Source: Oribacterium sp. C9 (lineage in GTDB: Bacteria > Bacillota > Clostridia > Lachnospirales > Lachnospiraceae). From it: a stretch of 64,000 bases of DNA. The DNA lies in contig NZ_MUHW01000010.1 of NCBI RefSeq assembly GCF_002007235.1, forward strand, positions 1 to 64,000, given 5' to 3'. Positions within the stretch are counted from its first letter, which is position 1. Each line of letters starts with the position of its first letter. The notes below the pieces were generated by a model. It was not told the origin of the DNA. It did no database searches and saw only the letters and a list, made by a program, of their open reading frames with translations. Of this stretch, positions 50,936 to 61,654 are shown in pieces. The position numbers and the translations under genes were made by a program.

Positions 50936-52699
50936 TTATGAACCTGATACATTGTTAAGATCAAGTATGGACCATAAGCCTGCCGGCTCCTGTCCAAGCT
51001 TCCATGCCGCGACTCCTCCGCAGCCGTTTTCCTTTATGACATCCAGCTTCAGCTTCAAAGATCTTTCATCTTCCATCCATACTCTCTTAAGCTTGTCTCC
51101 ATCCTGGATCTCTCCGTAGTTCTGTCCTACCTCGCTGTTCCAGCTCAGCTGAACTCCGTTTTCCTCGACCCATTGAAGAGCAGCCTTTATTCCCATGGCA
51201 TCTGATGTGGTCTTGTTCTCCTGATCGGTCACCCATACTCTGGTGTAGAAAGGAACTGCGATTATAACCCTCTCCGGATCCATCATCTTCTGAGTCTCTG
51301 AAATAGCATGGTTGAGATATCCTATAGACGCAACACTTCCTGCCTCACTTCCGGCATAATGTTCGTCATAGCACATTATGATAACATAATCTATATTCTC
51401 TCCCAGCTGCTCTATATCATAATAACTGTTATATGAATACGGAACGTAACAGTCTACCGACAAAATGATACCTGCCTTACGGCATGCAACAGCCAGCTCC
51501 TTCATAAACTGAACATAATCTCTGCCCAGCCTCTCCGGAATAAGCTCAAAGTCTATATTGAGACCATCTATTCCTCCAGCTACAGCCGTAGCCACGAGAT
51601 TTTCCACCAGCTTTCCTCGAAGTGCTGTGCTTGTTAGGAAAACCGATTCGTCAATATCACCGCCGTCAAAATTGTTTACCGTAGCCCATACCTGATATCC
51701 CTTTGCATGAGCCTTATCCACATAATCCTGGGTCCAATAGCAGGTGAAGCTTCCGTCATCCCCCGTAAGAACGAACCATGTCGGGGCTACAACATTCATA
51801 CCTGTAGCATCCTCTGTCATATCTTCAAGATAAGCATTGGCCTCTGTCAATGTTATCTGATGGAATCCGAGAACCACCTTGCTTCCGTCGTTCCTGATGA
51901 TATGCCTGTATTCAGGAGCCTTGAAGCTGCTCTCTGGAGTCACCTTTTCAGCTTCAGTTAAATGGGAATTTCTGAGCCATCCTATATAGCCATTCTCTGT
52001 AACGACCCTGCTCCATTTTTCCAGCGTCTCAAGGACCTTTACCTTTTCACCGGCCTCCAGATTGGTGAGAACTTTGGATTTTACGCCACCGAGAAGTCTC
52101 ACTGCTTCCTTCCTCTTTATATCCGCAGACTTATACTCACCCCAGTCATTGGAGATAAAAACTCTCTTGGTTTCATCTTCAAGAAAGCTTTTATAGCTTA
52201 TATCCGTATATTCTGCCACCAGCTTGATGTTGAGATAAAGACTTTCTGTAGAATCACCCATGCATATAAATGCCGTCGATCCATCCTTCAGTGTATCTCC
52301 GAGACCATATTTCACCGTCTCCTCGGGAAGGGTATAAAGTATGGAATTAATATCCTTCGCCCAGTAATATCTTCTGTTCAACTCCGACATCACCCATTCA
52401 TATGGTATGAACAGACCTCCGTTTATGCATTTCGCCTTAACGGCTGTACCATCTTCCTTTAGAGCCTGAGCATCATTGAGAAAAAGTGCAACATCATCAC
52501 CACTGACACCAAAATACTCGGTCTTATCCGCCTGTTCCCTGGATGGCGCATACTTCTTGTCATAAAAATAAAGCCCCGCCACGGAAACAGTAAGCAACAT
52601 TATGATGACAGCAATAAACGGAAGCAGCTTTCCGCTGCCACCGGAGGATTTCTTTCTGGATCTCTGTCTTTTTCTCAAACTCTTTAATTCTCTAGCCAC
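50936..52699 (-). CDS. GH18-family glycosidase-like wall protein with SH3b domain
   Basis: The 587-residue protein has a very basic start, one membrane helix (about 26-48, LLPFIAVIIMLLTVSVAGLY), a copper-amine-oxidase-like/YcdH type pre-domain (about 65-180), an SH3b-like segment (VRLLGGVKSKVLTNLEAGEK) and a GH18 barrel with the active motif GGIDGLNIDFELIPE (catalytic Glu at about residue 393), then CYDEHYAG and AAWKLGQE. It is close to SleL/YaaH-type enzymes that act on cortex or wall peptidoglycan. No spore gene is nearby, so a vegetative wall role is also possible. Confidence 0.88.
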   Translation of the reverse strand: MARELKSLRKRQRSRKKSSGGSGKLLPFIAVIIMLLTVSVAGLYFYDKKYAPSREQADKTEYFGVSGDDVALFLNDAQALKEDGTAVKAKCINGGLFIPYEWVMSELNRRYYWAKDINSILYTLPEETVKYGLGDTLKDGSTAFICMGDSTESLYLNIKLVAEYTDISYKSFLEDETKRVFISNDWGEYKSADIKRKEAVRLLGGVKSKVLTNLEAGEKVKVLETLEKWSRVVTENGYIGWLRNSHLTEAEKVTPESSFKAPEYRHIIRNDGSKVVLGFHQITLTEANAYLEDMTEDATGMNVVAPTWFVLTGDDGSFTCYWTQDYVDKAHAKGYQVWATVNNFDGGDIDESVFLTSTALRGKLVENLVATAVAGGIDGLNIDFELIPERLGRDYVQFMKELAVACRKAGIILSVDCYVPYSYNSYYDIEQLGENIDYVIIMCYDEHYAGSEAGSVASIGYLNHAISETQKMMDPERVIIAVPFYTRVWVTDQENKTTSDAMGIKAALQWVEENGVQLSWNSEVGQNYGEIQDGDKLKRVWMEDERSLKLKLDVIKENGCGGVAAWKLGQEPAGLWSILDLNNVSGS

Positions 52700-52718
52700 G
52701 ATGTCGTCTCCTTGAAGA

Positions 52719-53804
52719 TCACATTACTTCTTTGTTCAATTCCTCAAGCTTTGCAGCCTGATCTGCGGAAATGATAGGATCCAGAAGTTCATCGAGATCT
52801 CCATTCAATATCTTTTCGATAGAATACAGTGTCAGTCCGATACGATGATCCGTAACTCTTCCCTGCGGGAAGTTATAAGTTCTTATCTTTTCTGAACGAT
52901 CTCCCGTACCAACCTGTGAACGCTTGGCTTCAGCAGCCTCATTTTGCTTTTTATTATACTCTATTTCATATAATCTGGCGCGAAGGAGACGCATGGCCTT
53001 TTCTCTGTTCTGTACCTGAGAACGCTCCTCCTGACATTCTGCCACCATACCCGTAGGTACATGTATGAGACGAACGGCAGATGAAGTCTTGTTGATATGC
53101 TGTCCACCGGCACCTGATGATCTGAATACCTCCATCCTTACATCAGCAGGATTGATCTCCACATCAACATCCTCAGCTTCAGGCATGACAGCAACAGTAG
53201 CTGTAGACGTATGAATACGTCCTCCTGACTCAGTCACCGGCACTCTTTGTACTCTGTGAACTCCGGCCTCATACTTAAGTCTGGAATAGGCACCCTTGCC
53301 GGTTACGATAAATACAGCCTCCTTCATACCGCCGATTCCGGTCTCATTGGCAGAAACAAGCTCTGTGCGGTATCCCCGGCGCTCCGCGTAGTTGATATAC
53401 ATACGATAGAGCTCATAGGCAAAAAGCGCCGCCTCGTCTCCTCCGGCTCCGCCTCTTATTTCTATGATAATGTTCTTATCATCATTCTCATCCTTGGGAA
53501 GAAGCAGAATCTGAAGCTCCTTAACAAGCTCAGGCTGATCTGCCTTAGCCTGCTGAAGCTCCTCCTTTGCCATCTCCACCAGATCCGGATCCTTTTCTGA
53601 AGCCAGTATCTCAAGAGAATCCTTCTCCGACTGTACTGCATCCTTATACTTTTTATAGGTGCTGATCAAAGGCTCAAGATCACTGCTCTCGCGCATCATC
53701 CTGAGATACTTCTCTGTATCATTAACTATATCAGGCTCTGTCATAAAGCGCTGTATTTCCTCATAATGTCTCGAAATGGATTCAAGACGGTCAAACATAT
53801 CCAT
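52719..53804 (-). CDS. prfA: Peptide chain release factor 1
   Basis: RF1 ends translation at UAA and UAG. The 361-residue product has the codon-recognising tripeptide region (the PxT site, in [19 protein letters not shown]) and the catalytic GGQ ([20 protein letters not shown]). The ATG at 53804 after GGAGG is preferred over one four codons upstream. It is followed upstream by prmC, whose product methylates the GGQ glutamine; the pair is a standard Firmicutes cluster with DUF1385 and rpmE. Confidence 0.96.
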   Translation of the reverse strand: MDMFDRLESISRHYEEIQRFMTEPDIVNDTEKYLRMMRESSDLEPLISTYKKYKDAVQSEKDSLEILASEKDPDLVEMAKEELQQAKADQPELVKELQILLLPKDENDDKNIIIEIRGGAGGDEAALFAYELYRMYINYAERRGYRTELVSANETGIGGMKEAVFIVTGKGAYSRLKYEAGVHRVQRVPVTESGGRIHTSTATVAVMPEAEDVDVEINPADVRMEVFRSSGAGGQHINKTSSAVRLIHVPTGMVAECQEERSQVQNREKAMRLLRARLYEIEYNKKQNEAAEAKRSQVGTGDRSEKIRTYNFPQGRVTDHRIGLTLYSIEKILNGDLDELLDPIISADQAAKLEELNKEVM

Positions 53805-53899
53805 ATTTACCTCCATTAGTCATACACGAATCGAGTCCACCTTTATTCATATATGATCGTACAATATCCTCAGTATCCAGACTTATATAAACTCTGTAT

Positions 53900-54883
53900 T
53901 CACCGGAAGACCTGAATCTGTCCCATGACCACTCTGTCATTATCGCCAAAATCTTTAATTACCATAACATCCTTAAAGCCGGCTTCTTTCAAAAGTTCCG
54001 AAACGGCTTCACCCTGATCGTATCCTATCTCAAATAATACATATCCACCTGTCTTAAGGTACTTCGGACACTCCGCCGCAAGTATACGATAGAACTTAAG
54101 TCCGTCCCCGGTTCCGTCCAGAGCTATCCTCGGTTCAAAATCCCTCACCTCAGGCTCGAGGGTATCCACTACCCTTGAGGGAATATATGGGGGATTAGAA
54201 ACTATCACATCAAATTTGCCGGATACCTCAGAAAACATATCCGAGTGTATCAGCCTGACTTTTTCTCTTTCTCCGTCATTCAGGATAATGTCTCTGTTAT
54301 ATGTTGCGATTTTTAATGCGCTTTCTGAGATATCCACAGCTGTTACGCTCTGAAAATGACCGAATTTGGCCAGTGTGATAGCTATGCACCCCGATCCGGT
54401 GCACATATCGAGAAGCTCTGGTCCTTCGTTGTCCACAATCTGTCTTCCGGATGTCAACTTATCAACCCGCTCCTTCATATACCTGTACTTTTCAGGGATA
54501 TTATCATACATGAGATTTCCGAGAACTCCGTCTATAAGAGTCTCTGTGTCTGCTCTCGGACAAAGAACATCCGCTGTGACCCTGAAATCAAGTCCATAGA
54601 ATCCCGTGGTTCCCAGGATCTGCTGCAATGGCTCTCTTTTCTCACGTCTCTCTATATTTTTATAAAATGTCCTGTATGCCTCTTCCAGCAGCTCCTTATC
54701 CTTCAGCACTCCTGGAACAAGAGCTTCAGGCTCACTTTCCTCATACAAAAGAAATTGTGCCGAATTTATACTGAAGGCAGACATAAGAAGAGCCCGCGCA
54801 TCAAAACGCGGGTCCGGGACATTTGCATCCTTCAATTTTTCCGAAGCTTCCAAAAGCAGCTTTCGGAAGGTAGTGATCTGCAT
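53900..54883 (-). CDS. prmC: Release factor glutamine methyltransferase
   Basis: PrmC methylates the GGQ glutamine of RF1/RF2. The 327-residue product has the SAM-binding LLDMCTGSGCIAITLA and the catalytic motif VSNPPYIPSRV, after the N-terminal helical domain with LQQILGTTGFYGLDF. A central segment of about 25 residues (GNLMYDNIPEKYRYMKERVDKL, about 123-145) is longer than in typical members. It lies between DUF1385 and prfA, the usual order. Confidence 0.94.
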   Translation of the reverse strand: MQITTFRKLLLEASEKLKDANVPDPRFDARALLMSAFSINSAQFLLYEESEPEALVPGVLKDKELLEEAYRTFYKNIERREKREPLQQILGTTGFYGLDFRVTADVLCPRADTETLIDGVLGNLMYDNIPEKYRYMKERVDKLTSGRQIVDNEGPELLDMCTGSGCIAITLAKFGHFQSVTAVDISESALKIATYNRDIILNDGEREKVRLIHSDMFSEVSGKFDVIVSNPPYIPSRVVDTLEPEVRDFEPRIALDGTGDGLKFYRILAAECPKYLKTGGYVLFEIGYDQGEAVSELLKEAGFKDVMVIKDFGDNDRVVMGQIQVFR

Positions 54884-54959
54884 ATTATTTTCTCCCGCTT
54901 AATTATCGAAGTTTCAACATCTGCTATTTTCTTCAGACTATGCTATGCCTCACAGATCT

Positions 54960-56006
54960 CTACTGCTCTCCTGCACCATCATTATCCTGAAAATCAATTC
55001 CGAAGGTATCCTTCTCAAATTTACGCCAGTCAAAAACCTTTTCAACTGCAGCTATAGCCACCTCTATCTCACTGTCATCAGGCTCCTTGGTGGTAAGTCC
55101 CTGCATCCACATGCCCGGGATAAAGAGAATTCTGGTCAGCGCATTATCATACATTCCCACTATACGAAGCACCTCATAGCTTATTCCTGCTATCACCGGT
55201 ATAAGCACCAGACGACTTGCAAGCTTAAGCCAGATATCATCAAAACGTATCACCATAAAAAGCAGTATGGAAATGAGCATGACATACACTATAAAGCTGG
55301 TTCCGCAACGCTTATGCTCCTTGCTCGATGCCGCAACATTCCTTACCGTAAGGGGAAGACCGTGCTCAACACAGTTTATGCATTTATGCTCCGCACCATG
55401 ATACTGAAAGGTTCTGGCGATATCAGGTGTACGGGAAACTATCTTAATATAAATAACAAACAGTGTGACTCTGATTATTCCCTCTATAAATCCGAGAAGT
55501 GACTCATGAGGAAGGAACGGTTTAAGAAAGCTCGCTACCCATGCAGGAAGAAGTACAAAAAGCACCATCGCAAGAGCAAATGAAAAAATCATCACTATAC
55601 CTGAGATCACAGATTCCAGTTTTTCTCCAAAGGTATCCTCCAGCCATTTTTCGAACTTACCCGGCTCTTTATCCTGATCCTCCGGATCATCCTCGATAAA
55701 AGACGCACTGTAGTTAAGACATTTGGTTCCAAGCACCATGGAATCCACAAAGGAAAAGATTCCTCTTATAAATGGTGCCTTACATATAGGATACTTGTCA
55801 GTCATAGAAACGTAGGTATCCTCCATGACCTCAATGCTTCCGTCAGACTTTCGTACTCCTACTGAATACTTTGCGCCGTTTCTCATCATCATTCCCTCGA
55901 GAACCGCCTGACCGCCTATTCCGCTGTAAACCTGCCCCCGGCACTTGTCTGCTGTACTGCATCCTGTCCCGGATAAAATATTTTCTGGATTTATTCTATC
56001 TGTCAT
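54960..56006 (-). CDS. DUF1385 family membrane protein
   Basis: These proteins, of unknown function, are linked with prmC-prfA in Firmicutes. Family landmarks: SGIGGQAVLEGMMMRNGAKYSVGVR, PFIRGIFSFVDSMVLGTKCL, HGAEHKCINCVEHGLPLTV and RCGTSFIVYVMLISILLFMV, with about five membrane segments. I place the start at 56006, where AAAGG lies 8 bases upstream; longer forms from 56072 (ATG) or 56108 (TTG) lack a spaced ribosome site but cannot be excluded. Confidence 0.88.
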   Translation of the reverse strand: MTDRINPENILSGTGCSTADKCRGQVYSGIGGQAVLEGMMMRNGAKYSVGVRKSDGSIEVMEDTYVSMTDKYPICKAPFIRGIFSFVDSMVLGTKCLNYSASFIEDDPEDQDKEPGKFEKWLEDTFGEKLESVISGIVMIFSFALAMVLFVLLPAWVASFLKPFLPHESLLGFIEGIIRVTLFVIYIKIVSRTPDIARTFQYHGAEHKCINCVEHGLPLTVRNVAASSKEHKRCGTSFIVYVMLISILLFMVIRFDDIWLKLASRLVLIPVIAGISYEVLRIVGMYDNALTRILFIPGMWMQGLTTKEPDDSEIEVAIAAVEKVFDWRKFEKDTFGIDFQDNDGAGEQ

Positions 56007-56170
56007 ATCATCTGCCTTTACATCATCTATATCTATCTTCGAAATCGAAGTCAGAATCGTAGTTTTTTTCATGGCAATTAGTGTATACGAAATACCTCTC
56101 TTATTCAATAAATCTAATGTGAATTATTTGTTAAGCTTTGACCAGAAATTCACTTATCATTTCAGCAAAG

Positions 56171-56202
56171 AAAAAAGAGTACATGCAGCGCATGTACTCT
56201 TT
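56171..56202 (-). terminator. Terminator after rpmE
   Basis: On the minus strand AAAGAGTACATGC pairs perfectly with GCATGTACTCTTT, followed by TTTTTC. It lies about 50 bases after the rpmE stop and before the DUF1385 gene; a GC-rich CCGGT repeat at about 56223-56241 precedes it. Confidence 0.9.
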
Positions 56203-56252
56203 CAATCCTGATCTTTATCAGACGCCGGTCATATACCGGTCTTGTCCACCTA

Positions 56253-56453
56253 TCAGTTAAGACCGAACTTCTTGTTGAACTTATCGATCTGACCAGCAGC
56301 GTTAGCTGACTTCTCCTTGCCTGTATAGAATGAATGGCAAGCTGAGCAAACTTCTACGTGGATCTCTGGCTTTGTTGAGCCTGTTACGAATGTGTTACCA
56401 CAGTTACATGTAACTGTTGCCTGATAATACTTTGGATGAATATCCTGTCTCAT
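56253..56453 (-). CDS. rpmE: 50S ribosomal protein L31
   Basis: The 66-residue protein is the zinc-binding (C-plus) form of L31: [20 protein letters not shown] with Cys at residues 16 and 18, then [17 protein letters not shown] with the second Cys pair. It contributes to inter-subunit bridges. It lies between rho and DUF1385, which is the usual Firmicutes neighbourhood. Ending with its own terminator suggests separate regulation. Confidence 0.96.
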   Translation of the reverse strand: MRQDIHPKYYQATVTCNCGNTFVTGSTKPEIHVEVCSACHSFYTGKEKSANAAGQIDKFNKKFGLN

Positions 56454-56649
56454 TTTGTACCTCTTTCTACATGGTTTCCAACCATATAAATTCGCATATC
56501 TCTCCTGATGAAAAGCTATGCTTAGATTTTAAGTAAAGCTTTATCAAGTTAACACAAAAAGAATATATTTGCAATACCTTTTTGAAACTGTCTCAAACTT
56601 ACTTTTATCACCGAAATGAAGCCGGTGATTTATTCAAATATCAAATATT

Positions 56650-58821
56650 TCACTGTGGTCTGTTTATCTTTATTGCCAATCTTGAATTCGGGTTCTGCTG
56701 ACGCAAAACAGGCTTTCCGTTTACTATGAACTGACAAACCTCTTCGTTGTTTGAAGTTTTATCAAAAAGATTGATGATCTCTTCAACCGCTCCTGTCTTT
56801 TCATCATAAGTTCTCTTATGAATTATATCCACAGCGTTTCTCTCAAGTTCTGTAAGAAGCAGGTCATCTCTTCTGGTTCCTGACTTAACTATGTCTATAG
56901 CCGGGAATATGCGACGTTCCTGAAGTTCTCTGTTAAGTACCAGTTCCATGTTACCTGTTCCCTTAAACTCCTCATAGATAACGTCATCCATACGTGATCC
57001 CGTATCTACAAGCGCTGTCGCAAGGATAGTAAGAGAACCTCCTTCACGCATATTTCTTGCTGCACCGAAAAATCTCTTAGGCATATGAAGCGCAGCCGGA
57101 TCCAGACCTCCAGAAAGAGTTCTTCCCGAAGCCGGTACCACAAGATTGTATGCTCTTGCAAGTCTCGTCATGGAATCAAGAAGAATGGTAACATCCTCTC
57201 CCTGCTCAACGAGACGCTTTGCTCTCTCTATGGTCATCTCTGCCACACGCTTATGATGGGATGGTTCTTCATCAAATGTAGAGTAGATAACAGTTACGAG
57301 TCCGCCTTCAACCTCTTCCTTCATGTCCGTAACTTCCTCTGGACGCTCATCAATAAGAAGGATCAGCAGATGCATATTAGGCTCATTTTTAACTATGGCT
57401 TTGGCTACCTGCTTAAGAAGAGTAGTCTTACCAGCCTTAGGAGGTGATACTATCATACCTCTCTGTCCCTTACCGATAGGAGCAAGAAGATCAAGAAGTC
57501 TCAATGCTATAGGCGCCTTTTCTCCCTCTACCTCAAGCTTTATTCGATGGTCAGGGAATACAGGTGTGAGATGATCAAAATTCTTTCTCTGTCCCAAAGC
57601 ACTGAGAGGTTTACCATTTACAGTTTCAATATAGGAAAGAGCTCCAAAACGCTCATTAGGATTCTTACTTCTGTAGAGACCCTTTATTACGTCTCCGGTC
57701 TTAAGTCTGTATCTCTTAATAATGGCAGGATTTACGTACACATCACTGTCTCCGGGAAGGAAATTGGCTGATCTTGTAAATCCGAATCCGTCCGGCATAA
57801 CCTCAAGTATACCGCCGCAAGGATTACCTGTAGGAGCCTTCTGAGTCTCATTGTCCAGCTCATCGGTTTTTTCATTCTCCGCTGCTCTGGCTATCTCGGC
57901 ATCTCTCTTGGCCATATCCTCATCTGTGCGGTCTGCTGCTTCCTTTTCGATACGGCGTACATCCTTATTAGGTATATCCTGTCGGAACACCCCCATACTA
58001 TCCTTAGATGCATATTCCTGTACGATACCTGCATCAGCTCTGTCATATCTGAGCTCACGCTCAACAGTTTCTGAACCTCTTTCCTGTCGGACGTAACGTT
58101 CCTGTCTCTGCATGCCATCTGTTCTTGATATATGATCGTTGCTTCTGACAGGCTTCACTCCATGAATGCCTCTCCTGTTCACAACGATGGACTTACGATG
58201 AGGATTTGCTCTGTTTTCCTGTCCTCTGTCAAAAACTGCCTCTGTGTTTTCAACAGCCTTCTGATCATCTGTCCTTGTCGGAGGAGCTGTCTCAGCGAGA
58301 GGAGCAGATTCTGCATAAACCTCGGTTATAGCTGATTCTTTTGTCTCCAAAGCTGATTCTGCCATCCCTTCTGCAGGCTCCGGTTTTGTATCGGGTGTCT
58401 TTGATACTCCATCTTCACCTGAAGCTTCTGAATCCACCTTGCTTCTGGATATACTTTTTCTTCCCGAAGTTCTTTTACGAACAGGTCTTTCTGCGTCTGA
58501 TTTTTCAGCTGTCTTTTCTAAAGTACCGGAAACCTCGGTGTTTTCTTCTCTAATCTCCGACTCTTCTGTCTTTTTGGTCGTACGACGTGTCACTGTCCGC
58601 TTCTTAGGCTTTTCCTCAGCGTCTGCACCGGACTTGATCTCAGCAGTATCGGAATCAGTCTTTACTTCACTGCTCTTAGCCGCAGCTCTTCCACGAGGCT
58701 TTCTTACAGTCTTTTTCTCCGCACCTTCTGAAGAATCCTCTTTTTTGACCGCCTTAGCTCTTGTTCTCTTCACAACAGGCTTTTCGTCAGCTGTCATTTT
58801 CTCATCTTTTTCGTCTGCCAT
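56650..58821 (-). CDS. rho: Transcription termination factor Rho with a long charged N-terminal region
   Basis: Rho is a ring helicase that ends transcription on untranslated RNA. The 723-residue product has a canonical core from about residue 335: the RNA-binding cold-shock fold ([20 protein letters not shown]), Walker [12 protein letters not shown], Walker [21 protein letters not shown], then [16 protein letters not shown]. The first 330 residues are low-complexity with Lys/Arg/Glu/Ser/Thr, predicted disordered, with no recognisable Rho N-terminal helix bundle. AAGGAGG precedes the ATG. Expected Rho length is about 420, so the extension is some 300 residues. Confidence 0.94.
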   Translation of the reverse strand: MADEKDEKMTADEKPVVKRTRAKAVKKEDSSEGAEKKTVRKPRGRAAAKSSEVKTDSDTAEIKSGADAEEKPKKRTVTRRTTKKTEESEIREENTEVSGTLEKTAEKSDAERPVRKRTSGRKSISRSKVDSEASGEDGVSKTPDTKPEPAEGMAESALETKESAITEVYAESAPLAETAPPTRTDDQKAVENTEAVFDRGQENRANPHRKSIVVNRRGIHGVKPVRSNDHISRTDGMQRQERYVRQERGSETVERELRYDRADAGIVQEYASKDSMGVFRQDIPNKDVRRIEKEAADRTDEDMAKRDAEIARAAENEKTDELDNETQKAPTGNPCGGILEVMPDGFGFTRSANFLPGDSDVYVNPAIIKRYRLKTGDVIKGLYRSKNPNERFGALSYIETVNGKPLSALGQRKNFDHLTPVFPDHRIKLEVEGEKAPIALRLLDLLAPIGKGQRGMIVSPPKAGKTTLLKQVAKAIVKNEPNMHLLILLIDERPEEVTDMKEEVEGGLVTVIYSTFDEEPSHHKRVAEMTIERAKRLVEQGEDVTILLDSMTRLARAYNLVVPASGRTLSGGLDPAALHMPKRFFGAARNMREGGSLTILATALVDTGSRMDDVIYEEFKGTGNMELVLNRELQERRIFPAIDIVKSGTRRDDLLLTELERNAVDIIHKRTYDEKTGAVEEIINLFDKTSNNEEVCQFIVNGKPVLRQQNPNSRLAIKINRPQ

Positions 58822-58991
58822 GTAACCTCCTTAAAGCGGCACAAATTACAAATTTACTACTTACGAAAGAGTACTATGATATGTTCAATATACTTTTTTT
58901 ACTTTATAAAAATTGGAAAAAACTCTGGAACCCAAGAATGAATTTTCTAGAAAATTTAATTAAGTATTAAGTAAGTATAACAACAAGCTTC

Positions 58992-59020
58992 TTGTAACGC
59001 AAGTTTCATTTTGTTATACT
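58992..59020 (+). promoter_or_regulatory. Promoter of the small membrane protein gene at 59064
   Basis: TTGTAA (58992-58997) and TATACT (59015-59020) are separated by 17 bases, about 45 bases before the start codon. Confidence 0.65.
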
Positions 59021-59063
59021 TATCGCGAATTATGGCTAAAATATAAGTATTGGAAAGGTAATT

Positions 59064-59723
59064 ATGGCAAGAAATTATTCAGATAGACACGCCTCACGTT
59101 ATGCCGCTCACGGCAATTACGCGAAGCCTAAGGCTAATCATTCAGGACTTATCCGTTTTCTGTTAGGATTTTTGATTCCATACGTAGTTATAAACGGTCT
59201 CATACTTCTTTTTGTTATTCAGGCCCCTTCCATTGAGGCTTCTGAACCTGATACAAAGGATTATCAGAATGCAGAGGTTTCTTTTAAGGTTTCCTCTCTT
59301 ATCCCGTTGAAATCCGTCACCGCTACAATAGAAGGACAGGAAGTTCCTTTGGAAAAGACCGGTTCAAGCTATAAGTGTTCACTCACTAACAACGGTAATC
59401 TCACAGTAACCGCGGTAGCTATTAACAGCATGACGAAATCCACGAACATACAGATAAACCTTCTTGATGAAGCAAATCCCGTTATTGACGAGGATTCTGT
59501 TGTTCTCGGAGCCGGATATCTGGAGTTTGAAGTTTCAGACACTCAGTCCGGTGTCGATTGGGATTCCATTTACGCCGTTGACAGTCTCGGAAACAATTTA
59601 AAGCCTACAGATGTTAACAAGACCACTGGAAAAGTGACCTTCTCCATGGCGGCGGATTCCATCACCGTTTATGTAAGTGATCTTGCAAAGAATCAGGCAC
59701 AGGCAAACTTCTCTATTAACTGA
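59064..59723 (+). CDS. Membrane-anchored protein with Ig-like extracellular domain
   Basis: I do not recognise a named family for the 219-residue product. A basic and His-rich start (residues 1-30) precedes one membrane segment at about 30-52 (FLLGFLIPYVVINGLILLFV). The rest is outside and beta-rich with KSVTATIEGQEVPLEKTGSS and VSDTQSGVDWDSIYAVDSLG, like two small Ig-type or bacterial Big-like sandwich domains. GGAAAGGTAATT precedes the ATG. It has a promoter and terminator of its own, divergent from rho. Confidence 0.75.
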   Translation: MARNYSDRHASRYAAHGNYAKPKANHSGLIRFLLGFLIPYVVINGLILLFVIQAPSIEASEPDTKDYQNAEVSFKVSSLIPLKSVTATIEGQEVPLEKTGSSYKCSLTNNGNLTVTAVAINSMTKSTNIQINLLDEANPVIDEDSVVLGAGYLEFEVSDTQSGVDWDSIYAVDSLGNNLKPTDVNKTTGKVTFSMAADSITVYVSDLAKNQAQANFSIN

Positions 59724-59778
59724 TCCTGAGATGTACAGAAGCGTTTGACATTCACATCATTGCATGCTTAAAAGCAGC

Positions 59779-59816
59779 AAAAAACCAGAGGCGCATAAGC
59801 CTCTGGTTTTTCTTTT
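59779..59816. terminator. Bidirectional terminator between the 59064 gene and malQ
   Basis: AACCAGAGGC pairs with GCCTCTGGTT (6-base loop). A-runs on the left and T-runs on the right serve both converging genes. Confidence 0.92.
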
Positions 59817-59840
59817 ATTACAACAGGCGCTGTATGAACA

Positions 59841-61502
59841 TCATACAGCGCCCTGATCTGTTTCTGTTACGATCTCAGGATCTTCAGCATCCGGATCATC
59901 CTTGATATCCTTATCATTAGCAATCTCTGTTTCTTCACGAGGCTCCGGTTTCGGTAAAGCCTTCTGATATCGACCGTAAACCCCAACGATCTCAGCTATA
60001 ACATTCTTTATACTGTCTGTAAAAGCACCTTCCTTCAGTCTCCACATCCAGTTATCTCCCGAAGTACCCGGGAAATTGATCCTTCCGTCAGCTCCATACC
60101 CAAGGTAGTCTGCTGCCGGAACGATAACCGTATCCGCTATAGTGCTCATACTTAGCCGGATCAGAAGCTCAGGCATAGAATTCCAGTCATTTGCAGAACG
60201 GCTCATATACTTATATATATATTCCCTCTGCCAGTCAGGAAGTGTTTCAAACCAGTGACGAAGCGTATCATTATCATGAGTACCCGTGTAATAGATACAG
60301 TTAGTAGTCACCAGACTATTGGGGAGGAAAGCATTGTCCGGACCTGAATCCCACGCGAACTGCAGAACCTTCATTCCTGGGAACCCCACTTCAGCCATAA
60401 GTTCTCTTACTTCGTCTGTGATGATACCGAGATCCTCTGCAATGATGGGCAGATCCTTTCTTCCGTAATGCTTATACATGGCTTCGAAAAGCCCCATTCC
60501 GGGCCCCTTTACCCACTCACCGTTTTCAGCAGTCTTGTCACCGAATGGAATAGCATAGTATGACTCGAAGCCCCTGAAGTGATCAACCCGCAGTATATCA
60601 TACATCTCAAAGCAGTAATCCATACGGTCGAGCCACCACTCATATCCGTTCTCAGCATGCACATCCCAGTCATAAAGAGGATTACCCCAAAGCTGACCTG
60701 TGGCAGAAAAGGCATCTGGCGGAACTCCCGCAACCTTCTTCGGCTCTCCATCACTTGTATACTGGAAAAGCTCCCTGTGTGCCCAGGCATCACTTGAATC
60801 AGGCGCACAGTATATCGGGATATCTCCAACTATCTCTATCCCCCTGATCTTTGCATATTCATGGACCTTTCCCCACTGCTTCATGAAATGGTACTGTAAA
60901 AAGACGTAGAAGCCGATCTCTTCTTTATGTGTCTTCTTAAACAGTTCCAGCTCTTTAGCATCACAGTTCCTGAACTTTTTTGGCCAAACATCCCAGCTCG
61001 CGCCCTTAAAGCTGTCCTTGATCGCCATAAAAAGGCAGTATTCCAATGTTTCCGGCCTCAGATCCTCACAAAGCCCCGGAACATCTCCTCCATTTTTCAG
61101 AAAATGTTCATAAGCCAGTTTAAGCGCCTTTGTCTTACTGACATACAGCTTTCCATAATTAACCGCAAACGGGCTGTCCTCCTGATGGTTCCCGTTGTTT
61201 CCGGCATCAAGCCCGGGTCTCAAACCATCCCCGAAGTCAAACTCCGCAAGCTCCTCTTCGGACAACAGCCCCTCTTCAACAAGCATCGGAAGATCAATAA
61301 AATACGGATTACCTGCAAATGCAGAAAATGCCTGATACGGAGAATCTCCGAATCCCGTTGGTCCCATAGGAAGGACCTGCCATATCTTATTGCCAGTATC
61401 GCAAAGCATATCTATAAACTTATATGCTTCCTCACCCAATGTTCCTATGCCGTATTTTCCCGGAAGGGAAAACACAGGCATCAGCATTCCCGCTTTCTTC
61501 AT
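59841..61502 (-). CDS. malQ: 4-alpha-glucanotransferase
   Basis: This GH77 enzyme (amylomaltase) moves maltosyl and longer glucans between acceptors in glycogen/maltodextrin metabolism. The 553-residue product starts MKKAGMLMPVFSLPGKYGIG and has QVLPMGPTGFGDSPYQ, GDIPIYCAPDSSDAWAH, RVDHFRGFESYYAIP (nucleophile Asp), PIIAEDLGIIT (acid/base Glu) and YYTGTHDNDTLRHWF. A C-terminal acidic tail of about 30 residues (EETEIANDKDIKDDPDAE) is extra. The ATG at 61502 after GGAG is preferred to one 25 codons upstream. Directly after glgB. Confidence 0.95.
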   Translation of the reverse strand: MKKAGMLMPVFSLPGKYGIGTLGEEAYKFIDMLCDTGNKIWQVLPMGPTGFGDSPYQAFSAFAGNPYFIDLPMLVEEGLLSEEELAEFDFGDGLRPGLDAGNNGNHQEDSPFAVNYGKLYVSKTKALKLAYEHFLKNGGDVPGLCEDLRPETLEYCLFMAIKDSFKGASWDVWPKKFRNCDAKELELFKKTHKEEIGFYVFLQYHFMKQWGKVHEYAKIRGIEIVGDIPIYCAPDSSDAWAHRELFQYTSDGEPKKVAGVPPDAFSATGQLWGNPLYDWDVHAENGYEWWLDRMDYCFEMYDILRVDHFRGFESYYAIPFGDKTAENGEWVKGPGMGLFEAMYKHYGRKDLPIIAEDLGIITDEVRELMAEVGFPGMKVLQFAWDSGPDNAFLPNSLVTTNCIYYTGTHDNDTLRHWFETLPDWQREYIYKYMSRSANDWNSMPELLIRLSMSTIADTVIVPAADYLGYGADGRINFPGTSGDNWMWRLKEGAFTDSIKNVIAEIVGVYGRYQKALPKPEPREETEIANDKDIKDDPDAEDPEIVTETDQGAV

Positions 61503-61654
61503 ATCATATACTCCAAAAATCAGCCTAAAATAAAGACCCATTATTCCGGAAGCTCCGAAACCATGGGTCTGTGTCATAAGCTAAAATAACTGTACGCTTA
61601 TGTTTCTACCCTAAGGTTATTTCGACATAAGTTCATATATTTATTAAGCTCTAT

